Assembly (NCBI GenBank): GCA_003116975.1
Contig: BGKB01000292.1
Location: 1-27,926, forward strand
DNA length: 27,926 nt
Direction of reading: 5' to 3'
Source: Aurantiochytrium sp. KH105
Taxonomy: Eukaryota > Sar > Bigyra > Thraustochytrida > Thraustochytriidae
The notes under the pieces are model-generated. The model made no database searches. It was not told where the DNA came from and saw only the letters and a program-made list of their open reading frames with translations. Shown in pieces: positions 1-8,380 of the stretch (positions within the stretch are counted from its first letter, which is position 1; each line of letters opens with the position of its first letter). Position numbers and translations under genes: made by a program.

Positions 1-2
1 AG

Positions 3-593
3 CTGGTGAGCGAGCGTCTGCCAGAGGATGTCAAGGCAGACGAGACGACCATGGAGGTGCGTCAGATCCGCTGGAGTGAGCGAAAAGATGGTTCCAAGGT
101 GGGTTCTGTCGTCGTGGACATGGCATCGCCGGAGCTTGCGCACAAGGTGTTCGAGGCGCTCCCATGCGTGCAGACGGGTTGCGGTGGTTTTGACAACTCG
201 CCGCCCAGTTGCGCGGCGGGTTGGCCTGATCGGCAAGGCATGCCTCGCAAGCTGGTGCGCGCGCCTTCTGCGCCCGAGGAGTTTTTCACTTGCGAGGTGA
301 TTAGCTACTTTCCGATGAACCTTCAGTACACGCGCACCATGCGCATTCGTACGAGCGTGCTCGGACGGCTCATGGGACCTTCGGGCCGGACTGTCCTTAT
401 GATCCAGCAGGTCTGTGGCGCGCGCATTGTCATTACCAGACAACCTGACAAGAATTGCGAAGACCCTCGCTACCGCACGGCTGCTCAGATTCAGGTCGCT
501 GCCGACGCGCAGTCCAAGCTGGAGCAGGCTATTCAGATGGTCCACAGCGCTCTCAAGAATGAGCTTACCGTGCAGAAGAAACCTCAGGCCTAG
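3..593 (+). CDS. KH-domain RNA-binding protein, 5'-truncated by the window edge
   Basis: The frame is open from the left edge to a TAG at 591-593, so this is the C-terminal part of a longer gene unless translation starts at the in-frame ATG at 51. The only earlier start-like codon is a GTG at 6, which is unlikely in a eukaryote. The C-terminal ~90 residues contain a type I KH fold signature: a hydrophobic strand, VLGRLM, the GxxG loop as GPSG, then a helix ending in GARIVI. This loop normally grips four single-stranded RNA or DNA bases. A basic and helical tail follows. The N-terminal half, with a VGSVVVDMASPELAHKVF segment, could be the end of an RRM-like or second KH unit, but this is weak. 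The likely role is RNA binding; no specific family member can be named. Confidence 0.75.
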   Translation: MVSERLPEDVKADETTMEVRQIRWSERKDGSKVGSVVVDMASPELAHKVFEALPCVQTGCGGFDNSPPSCAAGWPDRQGMPRKLVRAPSAPEEFFTCEVISYFPMNLQYTRTMRIRTSVLGRLMGPSGRTVLMIQQVCGARIVITRQPDKNCEDPRYRTAAQIQVAADAQSKLEQAIQMVHSALKNELTVQKKPQA

Positions 594-1824
594 AGTAGCG
601 GAAAAGCGCGCATAGTTTTGATTCATTCCCCATTTTTCTTCTTTCGCACTTTTGTCGCAAGAAACATCAATAAGTCCGCAGCAGAGTCATTACTTCGCCG
701 TTCCACCAATCAATCAGCTTGGCCGTCCGTCATTAGCGACCTTTTTTCACCATCTTACGTTTTTTGACTACCTTGATGGCCAACACTTCGACAAGTCACT
801 ACCATCACCAGCCACCCATTTCATCTTGGCTCTATCCATTCATTCCCATCCTCCCTCCAGGTCAGTCAAGCCGGGAGGGAGGGGAGGCTTTCTGGCTCTC
901 TCGCATCCGTCTCGACTCCGCAGTCGCCGACCATCCACGTGCTGCCACGCGCCCGGTGTCCCCCGGAGCGCCGCCTCCACTCATCAATGGAGCTTTTGCG
1001 TTGTGCCCAGGCTCGACTTCTCTCACCTCACCTTTTTTTCGACGGCTCGGACGCTTCGGAGTCGCTCTGGTTGGTCGCTCTCGTTTCCATTGCAGCTGCC
1101 ATATTATTTAGCGACCGGCGATGATGTCATGATTCCTGACAATGAAATCAGTGGCGAGAAGCTGTAGCGGCCAGCGCAGCGACGACGAAGGCTAAAGCTC
1201 CTAGAAGGCGGGACCGAGGTGCTGCGCAGCTGCGCTGCCCTGCAGGCGCTGTACATCTTCCGACTCGACCGACTCGACTCGACTCGACTTGAACTCCCCC
1301 GGCAGCCCTCGCTCACGCCGGCCGGACGTCGGCTGCGGCGTGCGGCTATTGAGCGCCTCGCCTCGCGCCGTGGCCTTTCCTTTCACGGCGCGAATCTTTC
1401 TGCAGATCCCCGGGGCTCTCGGCCGCAGCCGTTGCTTGAGCATCCGCATCGCATCGCATCGCATCGCATCGCCTCGCATTGTGTTGCGCATCATCGCGCA
1501 TCATCGCTTGGCGTGGCGTCGCTCGTGTCGGCGGCCACATCGCGATGCATCACGTCTCCTCCACCTCCACGCGAGCGACTGCGAGCGTTGTCGCGTCCTG
1601 CAGCCCTGGCTGAGACTCGCTCGAGCCGACACCGCCTGCACGGGCCCCCCTCTGCAGCTGCACCTGCAGCGCGGCCACTGCCGACCGAAGTCCGGAGCAG
1701 AATGCGGCCTTGCACGACCGCCGTGCCGGCCGCGACGTCCTCGCCGTCCTCCTCGCCGCCGCGCTCCATGCCGCTCTGCTCCGCGTCCTTGGCGCCGGCG
1801 CTGCCGCCGTTCAAACCCTTGGAT

Positions 1825-1890
1825 GGATTCAAATCCATCCTCGGATTCAAACAAACGCCCCGGATTTCAAATCCAGCCAAGGATTTCAAA
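1825..1890 (+). repeat. Four phased copies of GGATTYCAAA
   Basis: The motif GGATT(T)CAAA starts at 1825, 1843, 1862 and 1881, so the spacings are 18, 19 and 19 bases. The copies at 1825 and 1862 are followed by ATCC or TCC, giving short inverted repeats (TGGAT/ATCCA and GGATT/AATCC). The regular spacing in an otherwise degenerate upstream region suggests an iterated protein-binding site. No factor can be named. Confidence 0.55.
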
Positions 1891-2120
1891 AATTCTTTCT
1901 TTCTTCGCTTTTTTTTTTCAAATCTTTCGCCTCGCCTTCCTCGCCTCTGCTCTCCGCTCGCCGCGGTGACACGGCGCCGGTCCCAGTGGTGTGGAGTGCA
2001 GCGGAGCGCCGGAGCGGAGCGGAGCGGCGTCGGCGGAGCGGCCGCAGCCAGTCGCCAGCCTCCGTGGCCACTCTTTGTTTCTTTCTCTGCACTGCATTGC
2101 ACTGCACTGCCGACGAAAAG

Positions 2121-2201
2121 GTGAGTCCCTGCCTGCCAGCCACTGACTGACAGTGACTGTTATACCTATACAAACTTCTCTTTCCAAAACCTTGCCTGCA
2201 G
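2121..2201 (+). other. Candidate 5'-leader intron 1 of the pyrophosphatase gene
   Basis: AAAAG is followed by GTGAGT at 2121, a consensus 5' splice site. An ACTGAC-type branch word lies just downstream, and a pyrimidine-containing CCTGCAG acceptor ends at 2201, giving an 81-base intron. No transcript data support it. The donor could instead pair with a later acceptor. Confidence 0.35.
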
Positions 2202-2414
2202 TTGGCCACTGCAACAAAACAATAAAAAAAAAGGAGAGGAAGAAGGGCTTTTCCCCCTGCTTATTGCTGTTGAAGTTTGGGTGGATATTTTTTTTCCCGG
2301 TTTCCTTTTCTTTTCATCTCCTCTCTCCCTCTCTGCCTCCACTGCGCCGCGGGCGAGAGAGAGAGAGAGCAGAGCAGACTCCGAACCCCGTCTGCCTCGC
2401 GCGCAGACCGACAG

Positions 2415-2853
2415 GTACGTGCGACCCGCGCCCGCGCGCCCGCGGCCGCAGCGCGGCGGCCCCCGCCTCGCGCGCCCGCGCGCCCCTCATCGCGCCCGCG
2501 TCCCCTCGCCACGCGCCCGCCGCCGCCGCGCCCGCCGGCGGAGAGAGCGACTGGGCGCGAAATAGACGATCGGGCGCCGACGCTGCGCCTCGCTCGCCGT
2601 CCGCTCCATGGATACGGGTACTCTCTCGCGCTTGCTTGCTCGCTCGCGCGCTCGCGTGCGCTCTCGCGCGCGGAGGGAAAAGAGGGGGCCGGCGTAGGCG
2701 TCGTCGTCGTCGTCGTCGTCTTCGCCACCGCGCACGGCGCCGCACTCGAGGACGAGTGAATGAATGGAATGAAGCAAAGGGGAAAAGAAAAAAGGATGGA
2801 GGACTGACGACCACGCATTTTGCTTGCTTGCTTATTTATTTATCTTGACGTAG
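2415..2853 (+). other. Candidate 5'-leader intron 2 of the pyrophosphatase gene
   Basis: ACAG is followed by GTACGT at 2415, a good 5' splice site. The T-rich stretch near 2820-2845 leads to TAG at 2851-2853 (or CCAG ending at 2857), about 70 bases before the ATG. The enclosed sequence is GC-rich low complexity with no credible coding capacity. The proposal rests only on the splice-site words. Confidence 0.35.
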
Positions 2854-2927
2854 CCAGCGAAGCCGAGCTTTCGCCTCGCCTCGCCTCACCACCCACCCGT
2901 TAAGCCCGTCTCGAGAGAACCGGCACA

Positions 2928-4450
2928 ATGACCGGCTCCGTCGATGTGGGCACCTCGGTGCTCATCCTCGCCTCCGGCGTGGTGGGCATGATCTTTGCCT
3001 ACATTCAGTTCCGCATGGTTGCCGCCGTCAAGCTCGACGAGTCGAGCTCGTCCGACAACTCGTTCCGCCTGCTCGCTGACGGTGATGCCTCGGCCCGCAT
3101 GCTCGAGATCTACAACGCCATCCGCGAGGGTGCCGATAGCTTCCTCTTTGCCGAGTACAAGATCTGCCTCATCTTCGTCGTGCTCTTCGGCTCGGTCGTT
3201 CTCGTCCTCACCTCGTACGTGGGTGACCATTGGGCCTGGGAGCAGGGTGCCCTCACCGCCCTCGCCTTCGTCGTCGGCTCCCTGACCTCGATTGTCAGCG
3301 GATACCTCGGCATGAAGGTCGCCGTCTTCAGCAACGCCCGCACCACTGTCATGGCCATGGACCCCGCCAACCCGTGGACCGGCTCGTTCAACACTGCCTT
3401 CCGCGCCGGTGGCGTCATGGGCTTTGCCCTCTGCGGTCTCGGCCTCGTTGTGCTCTACGCGCTCTGCATGGCCTACAACAAGGTCTACCACTTTGACGAC
3501 GAGAAGCAGTTCAAGGCCCTCTTTGAGTGCGTCGCCGGCTTTGGTCTCGGTGGCAGCTCCATTGCCCTCTTTGGCCGCGTTGGTGGTGGTATCTACACTA
3601 AGGCCGCCGATGTTGGTGCCGATCTTGCCGGCAAGGTCGTGAGCGGCATCCCCGAGGACGACCCGCGCAACCCCGCTACCATTGCGGACAACGTCGGCGA
3701 CAACGTCGGTGATGTCGCCGGTATGGGCTCTGATCTCTTTGGCTCCTTCGCCGAGGCCTCGTGCGCCGCCCTCATTGTCGCCTCCTCCTCGGCTGGCCTC
3801 CGCGAGGCTGGCTGGAGCGCCGTCATGTTCCCCGTTATGATCTCCGCCATCGGCCTTCTCATGTGCATTCTCACCTCGTTCGTCGCCACCAACTTTGCTC
3901 CCGTCAAGCAGGAGTCCGATGTCGAGAAGGTGCTCAAGGTCCAGATTGGCGTCTCCACGCTCCTCACCACCATTGCCGTCCTCCCCGTCGCCTTTGTCGC
4001 GCTTCCCTCCTCGTTCCACATTGACAACGTTGCCGGCGGCGTCATCAGCGGCACCCCGATCATGGCCTGCGCCTGCATCTGGTCTGGTCTCTGGGCCGGC
4101 TGCCTAATTGGCTTCATCACCGAGTTCTACACCAGCCACTCGTACGAGCCCACCCGCGAGGTCGCCCAGTCGTGCGAGACTGGTGCCGCCACCAACATCA
4201 TCTACGGTCTCGCCCTCGGCTACAAGAGCGCCATCATCCCGGTGTTCCTTCTCGCCGCCGTCGTGTACTTTTCCTTTACGCTCCTCGACATGTTCGGCGT
4301 CGCCCTCGCTGCCCTCGGTATGCTCGGCACGCTCGCCACTGGCCTCACCATTGACGTCTACGGCCCCATTTGCGATAACGCTGGTGGCATCGCCGAGATG
4401 ACCGGCCTCCCCGAGGAGGTCCGCGACGTGACTGATGCCCTCGACGCTGC

Positions 4451-4483
<33 letters not shown>

Positions 4484-5186
4484 TGCCATCGGAAGCGCCT
4501 GCCTCGTCGGTCTTGCCCTCTTTGGTGCCTTCACCAAGCGTGCTGGCCTCGAGCAAAAGGACGTCTCCATCCTTTCCCCCGTCATTTTTGCTGCCCTCCT
4601 CGTTGGTGCCCTCATCCCCTACTGGTTCACGGCCATGACCATGAAGTCCGTCGGTGTCGCCGCCAACGAGATGGTCAAGGAGGTCAAGCGCCAGTTCGAC
4701 ACCATCCCGGGTCTCCTCACCGGCGAGCCCGGCCACAGCCCCCCCGACCATGCCCGCTGCATTGAGATCTCCACCAACGCCTCGCTCCGCGAGATGATCC
4801 TCCCGGGTGTCCTCGTCATGAGCACCCCGCTCATCACCGGTATCCTCTTTGGCACCTCGGCTGTCGCTGGTCTCCTCGCGGGCTCCATCTCCTCGGCTGT
4901 GCAGATGGCCATCTCGGCCTCCAACACTGGTGGTGCCTGGGATAACGCCAAGAAGTACGTCGAGAAGGGCTGCGTCTACGTTGATGGCGTCCAGATGGGC
5001 AAGAACTCGGAGGTGCACAAGGCCGCCGTCGTTGGCGACACTGTTGGTGACCCGCTCAAGGACACCTCGGGTCCGGCGCTCAACATTGTCATGAAGCTCA
5101 TGGCCATTCTCAGTGTCGTCTTTGCCGACTTCTTCACGGTCGTCAACAACGGCCACGGCCTCATCAACTGGCACCAGAGCAGCTAA
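2928..5186 (+). CDS. Membrane-bound proton-translocating inorganic pyrophosphatase, K+-stimulated type
   Basis: This 752-residue protein hydrolyses pyrophosphate and pumps H+ across vacuolar/acidocalcisome or Golgi-type membranes. The length and the roughly 16 hydrophobic segments are normal for the M-PPase family. The cytosolic active-site motifs are present: GGGIYTKAADVGAD (about 218-232), IPEDDPRNP (241-249), DNVGDNVGD (254-262) and, near the C-terminus, GDTVGDPLKD with D704, D708, K711 and D712. Residues 509-514 read GNTTAA, the Ala form typical of K+-dependent type I enzymes; K+-independent type II has Lys at the equivalent site. The usual GKVE of the DX7KXE motif reads GKVV (V238), an unusual change. 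The start is supported by A at -3 and by a first membrane helix that begins immediately. Codons are strongly C-ending, as in a highly expressed gene. The gene is convergent with ATP12. Confidence 0.97.
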
Positions 5187-5496
5187 ACCTGAGGTCGCGC
5201 GACTCGATTGCCCGCCTCTGCGCCACGCGCTCTTTTTACGCCCCGCAACATGGGTGCTTGCTTTCAGATAGAAAAACACCAATGACAGAAGAGTTATTTT
5301 TCCTCACCATTTACTTACCGCGTATACTTTCCTCCTTTTCCTTATTGTCTCATCAATCACACAGGGTTGATTGCATCTGGCTGGCGCGTCTTGCTTCTTT
5401 TGGACTCATTTTCCCTTTTTCGTCTTACTTGTGAACTACAAGAGACAGGGGAGAGCACAGCACGATCATCTTGTAAATGAAAATCATTTTTTACTA
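5187..5496. other. Convergent 3' UTR spacer
   Basis: This 310-base spacer lies between the stop codons of the pyrophosphatase (+) and ATP12 (-). It is much more AT-rich than the flanking genes. No coding sequence, canonical AATAAA or RNA gene was recognised; it presumably holds both 3' UTRs. Confidence 0.6.
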
Positions 5497-6369
5497 TTAT
5501 CGCTCAGCGGCCGCGGCGAGAGGGGGCCGGCAAAGACGCAAAAAGACAGCTCCTGCAGCAACCTGAGAAATGGTGTTGGCGCGGTCAACATCGTGGCCAC
5601 CCTCCACGAGCCCCCACGCAGTGAGCTGGTGCTCCTCCTCGACGCGAGACGCCTTGATTGCGGTCTTGACGTCAATCTTGCCGTGGTGGAGAGCCAGAGG
5701 AATAATGAGCGACTTGCAGCCAGACGTCAAGTTCTCGATTCCCGTCAGCGTCCATGGATCGAGGTTCTGGAGATAATCCTCGACCGCCTTGGTCGTGGCC
5801 TCGGGGTGCGGTGGGATGCGCAAGTGCTCGCAAACATTGACGGGGCCAAAGCGCTCGCCCATCCACTCTACAAGAGGCGACCACAGATCTTCCTGCATAT
5901 CGACCAAGTTCGCCTCCGTTTCGTCTGGGTGACCGGGGAAGAGCACAGTGTCCGTGCTGAGAAAGCGGAGCAACTCCTCGACCACAATGGGTCTGCGCAT
6001 CTCCGTCGTGTCGATCGCCGTGCAAGCCATTGTCATGAGCGGCATTGACGATGGCTGGATCTCCTCCTTTTGCAAATGCCACTCGTTGGCGACGCCGTGC
6101 GCGAGGGCTTCGGTTGGGAGTTCCACGAGCTGCCGGTACGGCGTACGAAGCTTGCGGCCATCGAGCTCTACATAATACTTGTCCGGCTCGTCAGCGCCCT
6201 GCACGGCTTCTGCGCGCTTGTAAAACCGCTTTCTACCCTTGTACGAAACGCCGCTGCTGGCCTTAGCCGCCGCTGCGCTCGCCTCGCCGCTCAGCGCGCG
6301 CAGGGTCGCGGGCTTTGTCGCGAGACCTGCCAGTCGCCGACCGCCAAGCGTCGTCGTCATGGCGAGCAT
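5497..6369 (-). CDS. ATP12: Mitochondrial F1-ATPase assembly chaperone, ATP12/ATPAF2 family
   Basis: The protein has 290 residues. ATP12 binds the F1 alpha subunit in the mitochondrial matrix and keeps it competent for assembly into the F1 hexamer. The family fold is recognisable across residues ~45-270: the FYKRAE start, the YYVELDGRKLRTP strand pair, EWHLQKEEIQPSSMPLMTMACTA, the LLRFLSTDTV segment, the W-containing PLVEWMGERFG helix and the C-terminal AIKASRVEEEHQLTAWGLVEGGHDVD. The first ~40 residues are rich in Arg, Ala, Thr and Ser and lack acids until residue 29, as expected of a matrix-targeting presequence. Translation may start at Met1 or Met4. The gene is divergent from the coiled-coil gene at 6765. 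Confidence 0.93.
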   Translation of the reverse strand: MLAMTTTLGGRRLAGLATKPATLRALSGEASAAAAKASSGVSYKGRKRFYKRAEAVQGADEPDKYYVELDGRKLRTPYRQLVELPTEALAHGVANEWHLQKEEIQPSSMPLMTMACTAIDTTEMRRPIVVEELLRFLSTDTVLFPGHPDETEANLVDMQEDLWSPLVEWMGERFGPVNVCEHLRIPPHPEATTKAVEDYLQNLDPWTLTGIENLTSGCKSLIIPLALHHGKIDVKTAIKASRVEEEHQLTAWGLVEGGHDVDRANTISQVAAGAVFLRLCRPPLAAAAER

Positions 6370-6764
6370 CTTTGCGAGCTAGCTAAGCTAATCTGTCGAG
6401 TCGTCGCTGCCTCAACGCAGCGCGCGCTCTGGCGAGTCTGACTCCGCGTCGGCCCGGCTAGGTCAGGCTATCGACGCTCTTGCTTCACGGCCCTTGCGCG
6501 CGCGGAGAAGCGAGGCTTCTCTCTCACCAGGCGAGTGACCGAGTGATCGATCTGCCACTCGCGCCCCAAGCAAGCAAGCAAGTCTCGCTTGCAAGCAAAC
6601 AGCAAGTCGAGGCAAGCCAAGCCAAGTCGAGCAAGCGCAAGCGCCGCAGCGACTCTCTCTCCGGGGCGGGCTCGCTCGGAGACCTTGCGTGGATTGGAGC
6701 GGCGCGGACGCACTTGCGCTCTGCTCGTGCCGCTCTCGAGGTCGTCGCCATACGGGCTCTTGGC
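6370..6764. promoter_or_regulatory. Divergent promoter between ATP12 and the coiled-coil gene
   Basis: These 395 bases lie between two divergent ATGs. They contain iterated GCAAG/AAGCAAGC words (about 6575-6640) but no clear TATA element. The frame of the rightward gene stays open through this region, but it has no ATG before 6765, so I treat it as untranslated. Confidence 0.5.
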
Positions 6765-8123
6765 ATGCCGGGTAGAGCCCTGACCTCGAGCTCGACCTCG
6801 ACCTCGTCTTCGGGCTCGACCTTGACCTCGAACTCGTTGCCAAACTCGAGCTCGACCGCGAAGGATCACAGATCTGGGCGTGGAGCACCTGGCGATGCTC
6901 TTCAACGTCTTAATACGCTCGTTGCGAGCGCCGAAGCGGAGGCAGAGCTCCTCGCAAAAGTTTGTGCGCAGTATGAGGCCGCCGTTGAGGCGCGGGCCGC
7001 GCCTGCCCGTGTGAAGCGTCGCGAGGAAGTTCTGCAGGTACGCGCGCAACAGAGGGCGGAGGAGGCCGAGGCTGCACGACTTTTGCAAGAGGCTGAAGCT
7101 TTGCGGTCGGGCCAAGAAACAAAGCCGACTCGCCATCGTCGACCACGTCCAATCTCGTCGCCAACACAACGAGCGCCATCACCATCGCCAAAGTTGTCGA
7201 GCTCTCAAAACCGCGTGCCGTCGACAACGCCGAAATCAGTAGCGAATGCAAAGCCCAACGCAAGAGCGACAAAGGCAAAGCCTAATGAAGGAACGAATGG
7301 CCGCGAACGTCCTCGAAGACCGCGGCCTCAGGCGCCAGGACTTTCAAAGGCAAAGGTTGCCGCGAATCACAAGTCAGAGGCGCTACCCGTGCCCGAGCCC
7401 TTCGACCAGACGTTTGAGCCGGTGGAGCGCCCACCAGACTATGGCAAGTTGCGCAAAGAGCTCGCGAGCGAACGACAGCGTTTGCAGCGCGCCCGACGTC
7501 TGTTCATCCAGCGCGCAGCTCCTCAGGTGCTGCGCGAAAAGGATGGCCTCTATCGTATCGCGCCACGATTTGGCGGGAGCGACGAGATAGCTCGCGATCA
7601 AGAAGCAGAACTTGTGCGCGCAGAGGCCAAAGTGCTCGTTCTCAAGCTGCGAGAGCTCCGGGGCCAGAGCGAGGTCATGAGAATGCCAGAGGATGTGCCC
7701 GCGCAACAGAGCATCGAAATGATCTTTCCCATGTGGCTGCAGTTCAATTTAGTGCTTGAACGCTGCGAGGCGCTTAAGGCGCGCGCCGACCGCTTGGCGC
7801 GTCTGGAGACGGAGCCTGCTCTCTCTGAAGTCGATGTACATCTCATGCACTTTGAAGATGAGCTTTTAGCCATGGGAAAACGCGCCTTCAAGCTCAAGCA
7901 AGGCCAGCCGGCAAAGCAAGTGCACGAGCTGGTCGTGAAGCCTTTGCGAAGTGATTTGGAACGACTTGCGACGCGCGAGGTCTTACAAGTCTTGCGCGAA
8001 GCGGCAAGCTCTCCCGTGCTCACGCGTGACCTGCGCGAGTTTGCGCAGTTTTATCGAATGGCTTGGCGTTTCGCAGCGGCGCCGGATCAGGACGCCCGTG
8101 TGTCATTTATCATGGAACACTGA
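6765..8123 (+). CDS. Uncharacterised charged coiled-coil protein
   Basis: The protein has 452 residues from the first in-frame ATG at 6765. The frame is open further upstream but only with a TTG, so a spliced upstream exon cannot be excluded. The N-terminus (1-35) is Ser/Thr-rich from a repeated CTCGA-type sequence. Residues ~45-120 form a Glu/Ala/Arg-rich predicted coiled coil. A long basic, Ser/Pro-rich disordered linker follows (~120-215). The C-terminal ~230 residues, from PPDYGKLRKELASERQRLQRARRLF onward, look folded and mostly helical, with hydrophobic heptads. No catalytic motif, membrane segment or known domain was recognised. The shape would suit a structural or cytoskeletal protein, but this is only a guess. 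Confidence 0.7.
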   Translation: MPGRALTSSSTSTSSSGSTLTSNSLPNSSSTAKDHRSGRGAPGDALQRLNTLVASAEAEAELLAKVCAQYEAAVEARAAPARVKRREEVLQVRAQQRAEEAEAARLLQEAEALRSGQETKPTRHRRPRPISSPTQRAPSPSPKLSSSQNRVPSTTPKSVANAKPNARATKAKPNEGTNGRERPRRPRPQAPGLSKAKVAANHKSEALPVPEPFDQTFEPVERPPDYGKLRKELASERQRLQRARRLFIQRAAPQVLREKDGLYRIAPRFGGSDEIARDQEAELVRAEAKVLVLKLRELRGQSEVMRMPEDVPAQQSIEMIFPMWLQFNLVLERCEALKARADRLARLETEPALSEVDVHLMHFEDELLAMGKRAFKLKQGQPAKQVHELVVKPLRSDLERLATREVLQVLREAASSPVLTRDLREFAQFYRMAWRFAAAPDQDARVSFIMEH

Positions 8124-8380
8124 GAGTGAGGCAATTGTCCCTCGCATCCGACACCGCGAACTACATTTTATTTGTTTTTTAAACTTTTAAGCATCCACAG
8201 AGCTCTGCCAAGTCCTTTTCACCTCCAAATATTCGTTTCTCCGCCGGCACTCGCTGGTTAGGTCATCAGCGACTTAGGTCATCAGGTGAGAAACAACGAA
8301 ACGTAAACTTATGAACTTAAAATTGGAAAAAAAAAAAAAGAAAAAGAAGAAAGGAGACAAGGGCATCGATCGACTTTTAC
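8124..8380. other. Convergent 3' spacer with a 12-base direct repeat and an A-rich tract
   Basis: This spacer lies between the stop codons of the coiled-coil gene (+) and the kinase-like gene (-). It contains TTAGGTCATCAG twice (8258-8269 and 8274-8285, 16 bases apart) and a purine run of A and G at about 8326-8357. No gene was seen. Confidence 0.5.

Larger units (their letters stand above)
594..2927 (+). promoter_or_regulatory. Long low-complexity upstream/5'-leader region of the proton pyrophosphatase gene
   Basis: About 2.3 kb separates the KH gene from the pyrophosphatase ATG. Open frames on both strands are low-complexity Arg/Ser/Pro/Ala translations of microsatellites and look non-coding. 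The region holds a (CGACT)n tract at 1261-1289, a (GCATC)n tract around 1443-1470, four regularly spaced GGATTYCAAA motifs at 1825-1890, a poly-T run near 1909-1918, a GAGA run near 2355-2370 and a (TCG)n tract near 2698-2720. Two strong splice-donor words suggest that part of it is a spliced 5' leader. The first ~200 bases after 593 should contain the KH gene's 3' UTR. Confidence 0.6.

Noticed and set aside
1219..2848. Open frames of 301, 226, 231 and 203 codons upstream of the pyrophosphatase
   Set aside because: Arg/Ser/Pro-rich translations of microsatellites in several frames at once, with no conserved-looking segment. Typical of GC-rich non-coding DNA.
2886..5282. Long minus-strand open frames of 377 and 392 codons opposite the pyrophosphatase
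   Set aside because: They are mirror frames produced by C-ending codons of the + strand gene. Their translations are Gly/Glu/Asp/His low complexity with no domain.
6480..6764. 95-codon upstream extension of the coiled-coil protein
   Set aside because: It begins with TTG, not ATG, and consists of Lys/Ser/Gln repeats from GCAAG iterations.
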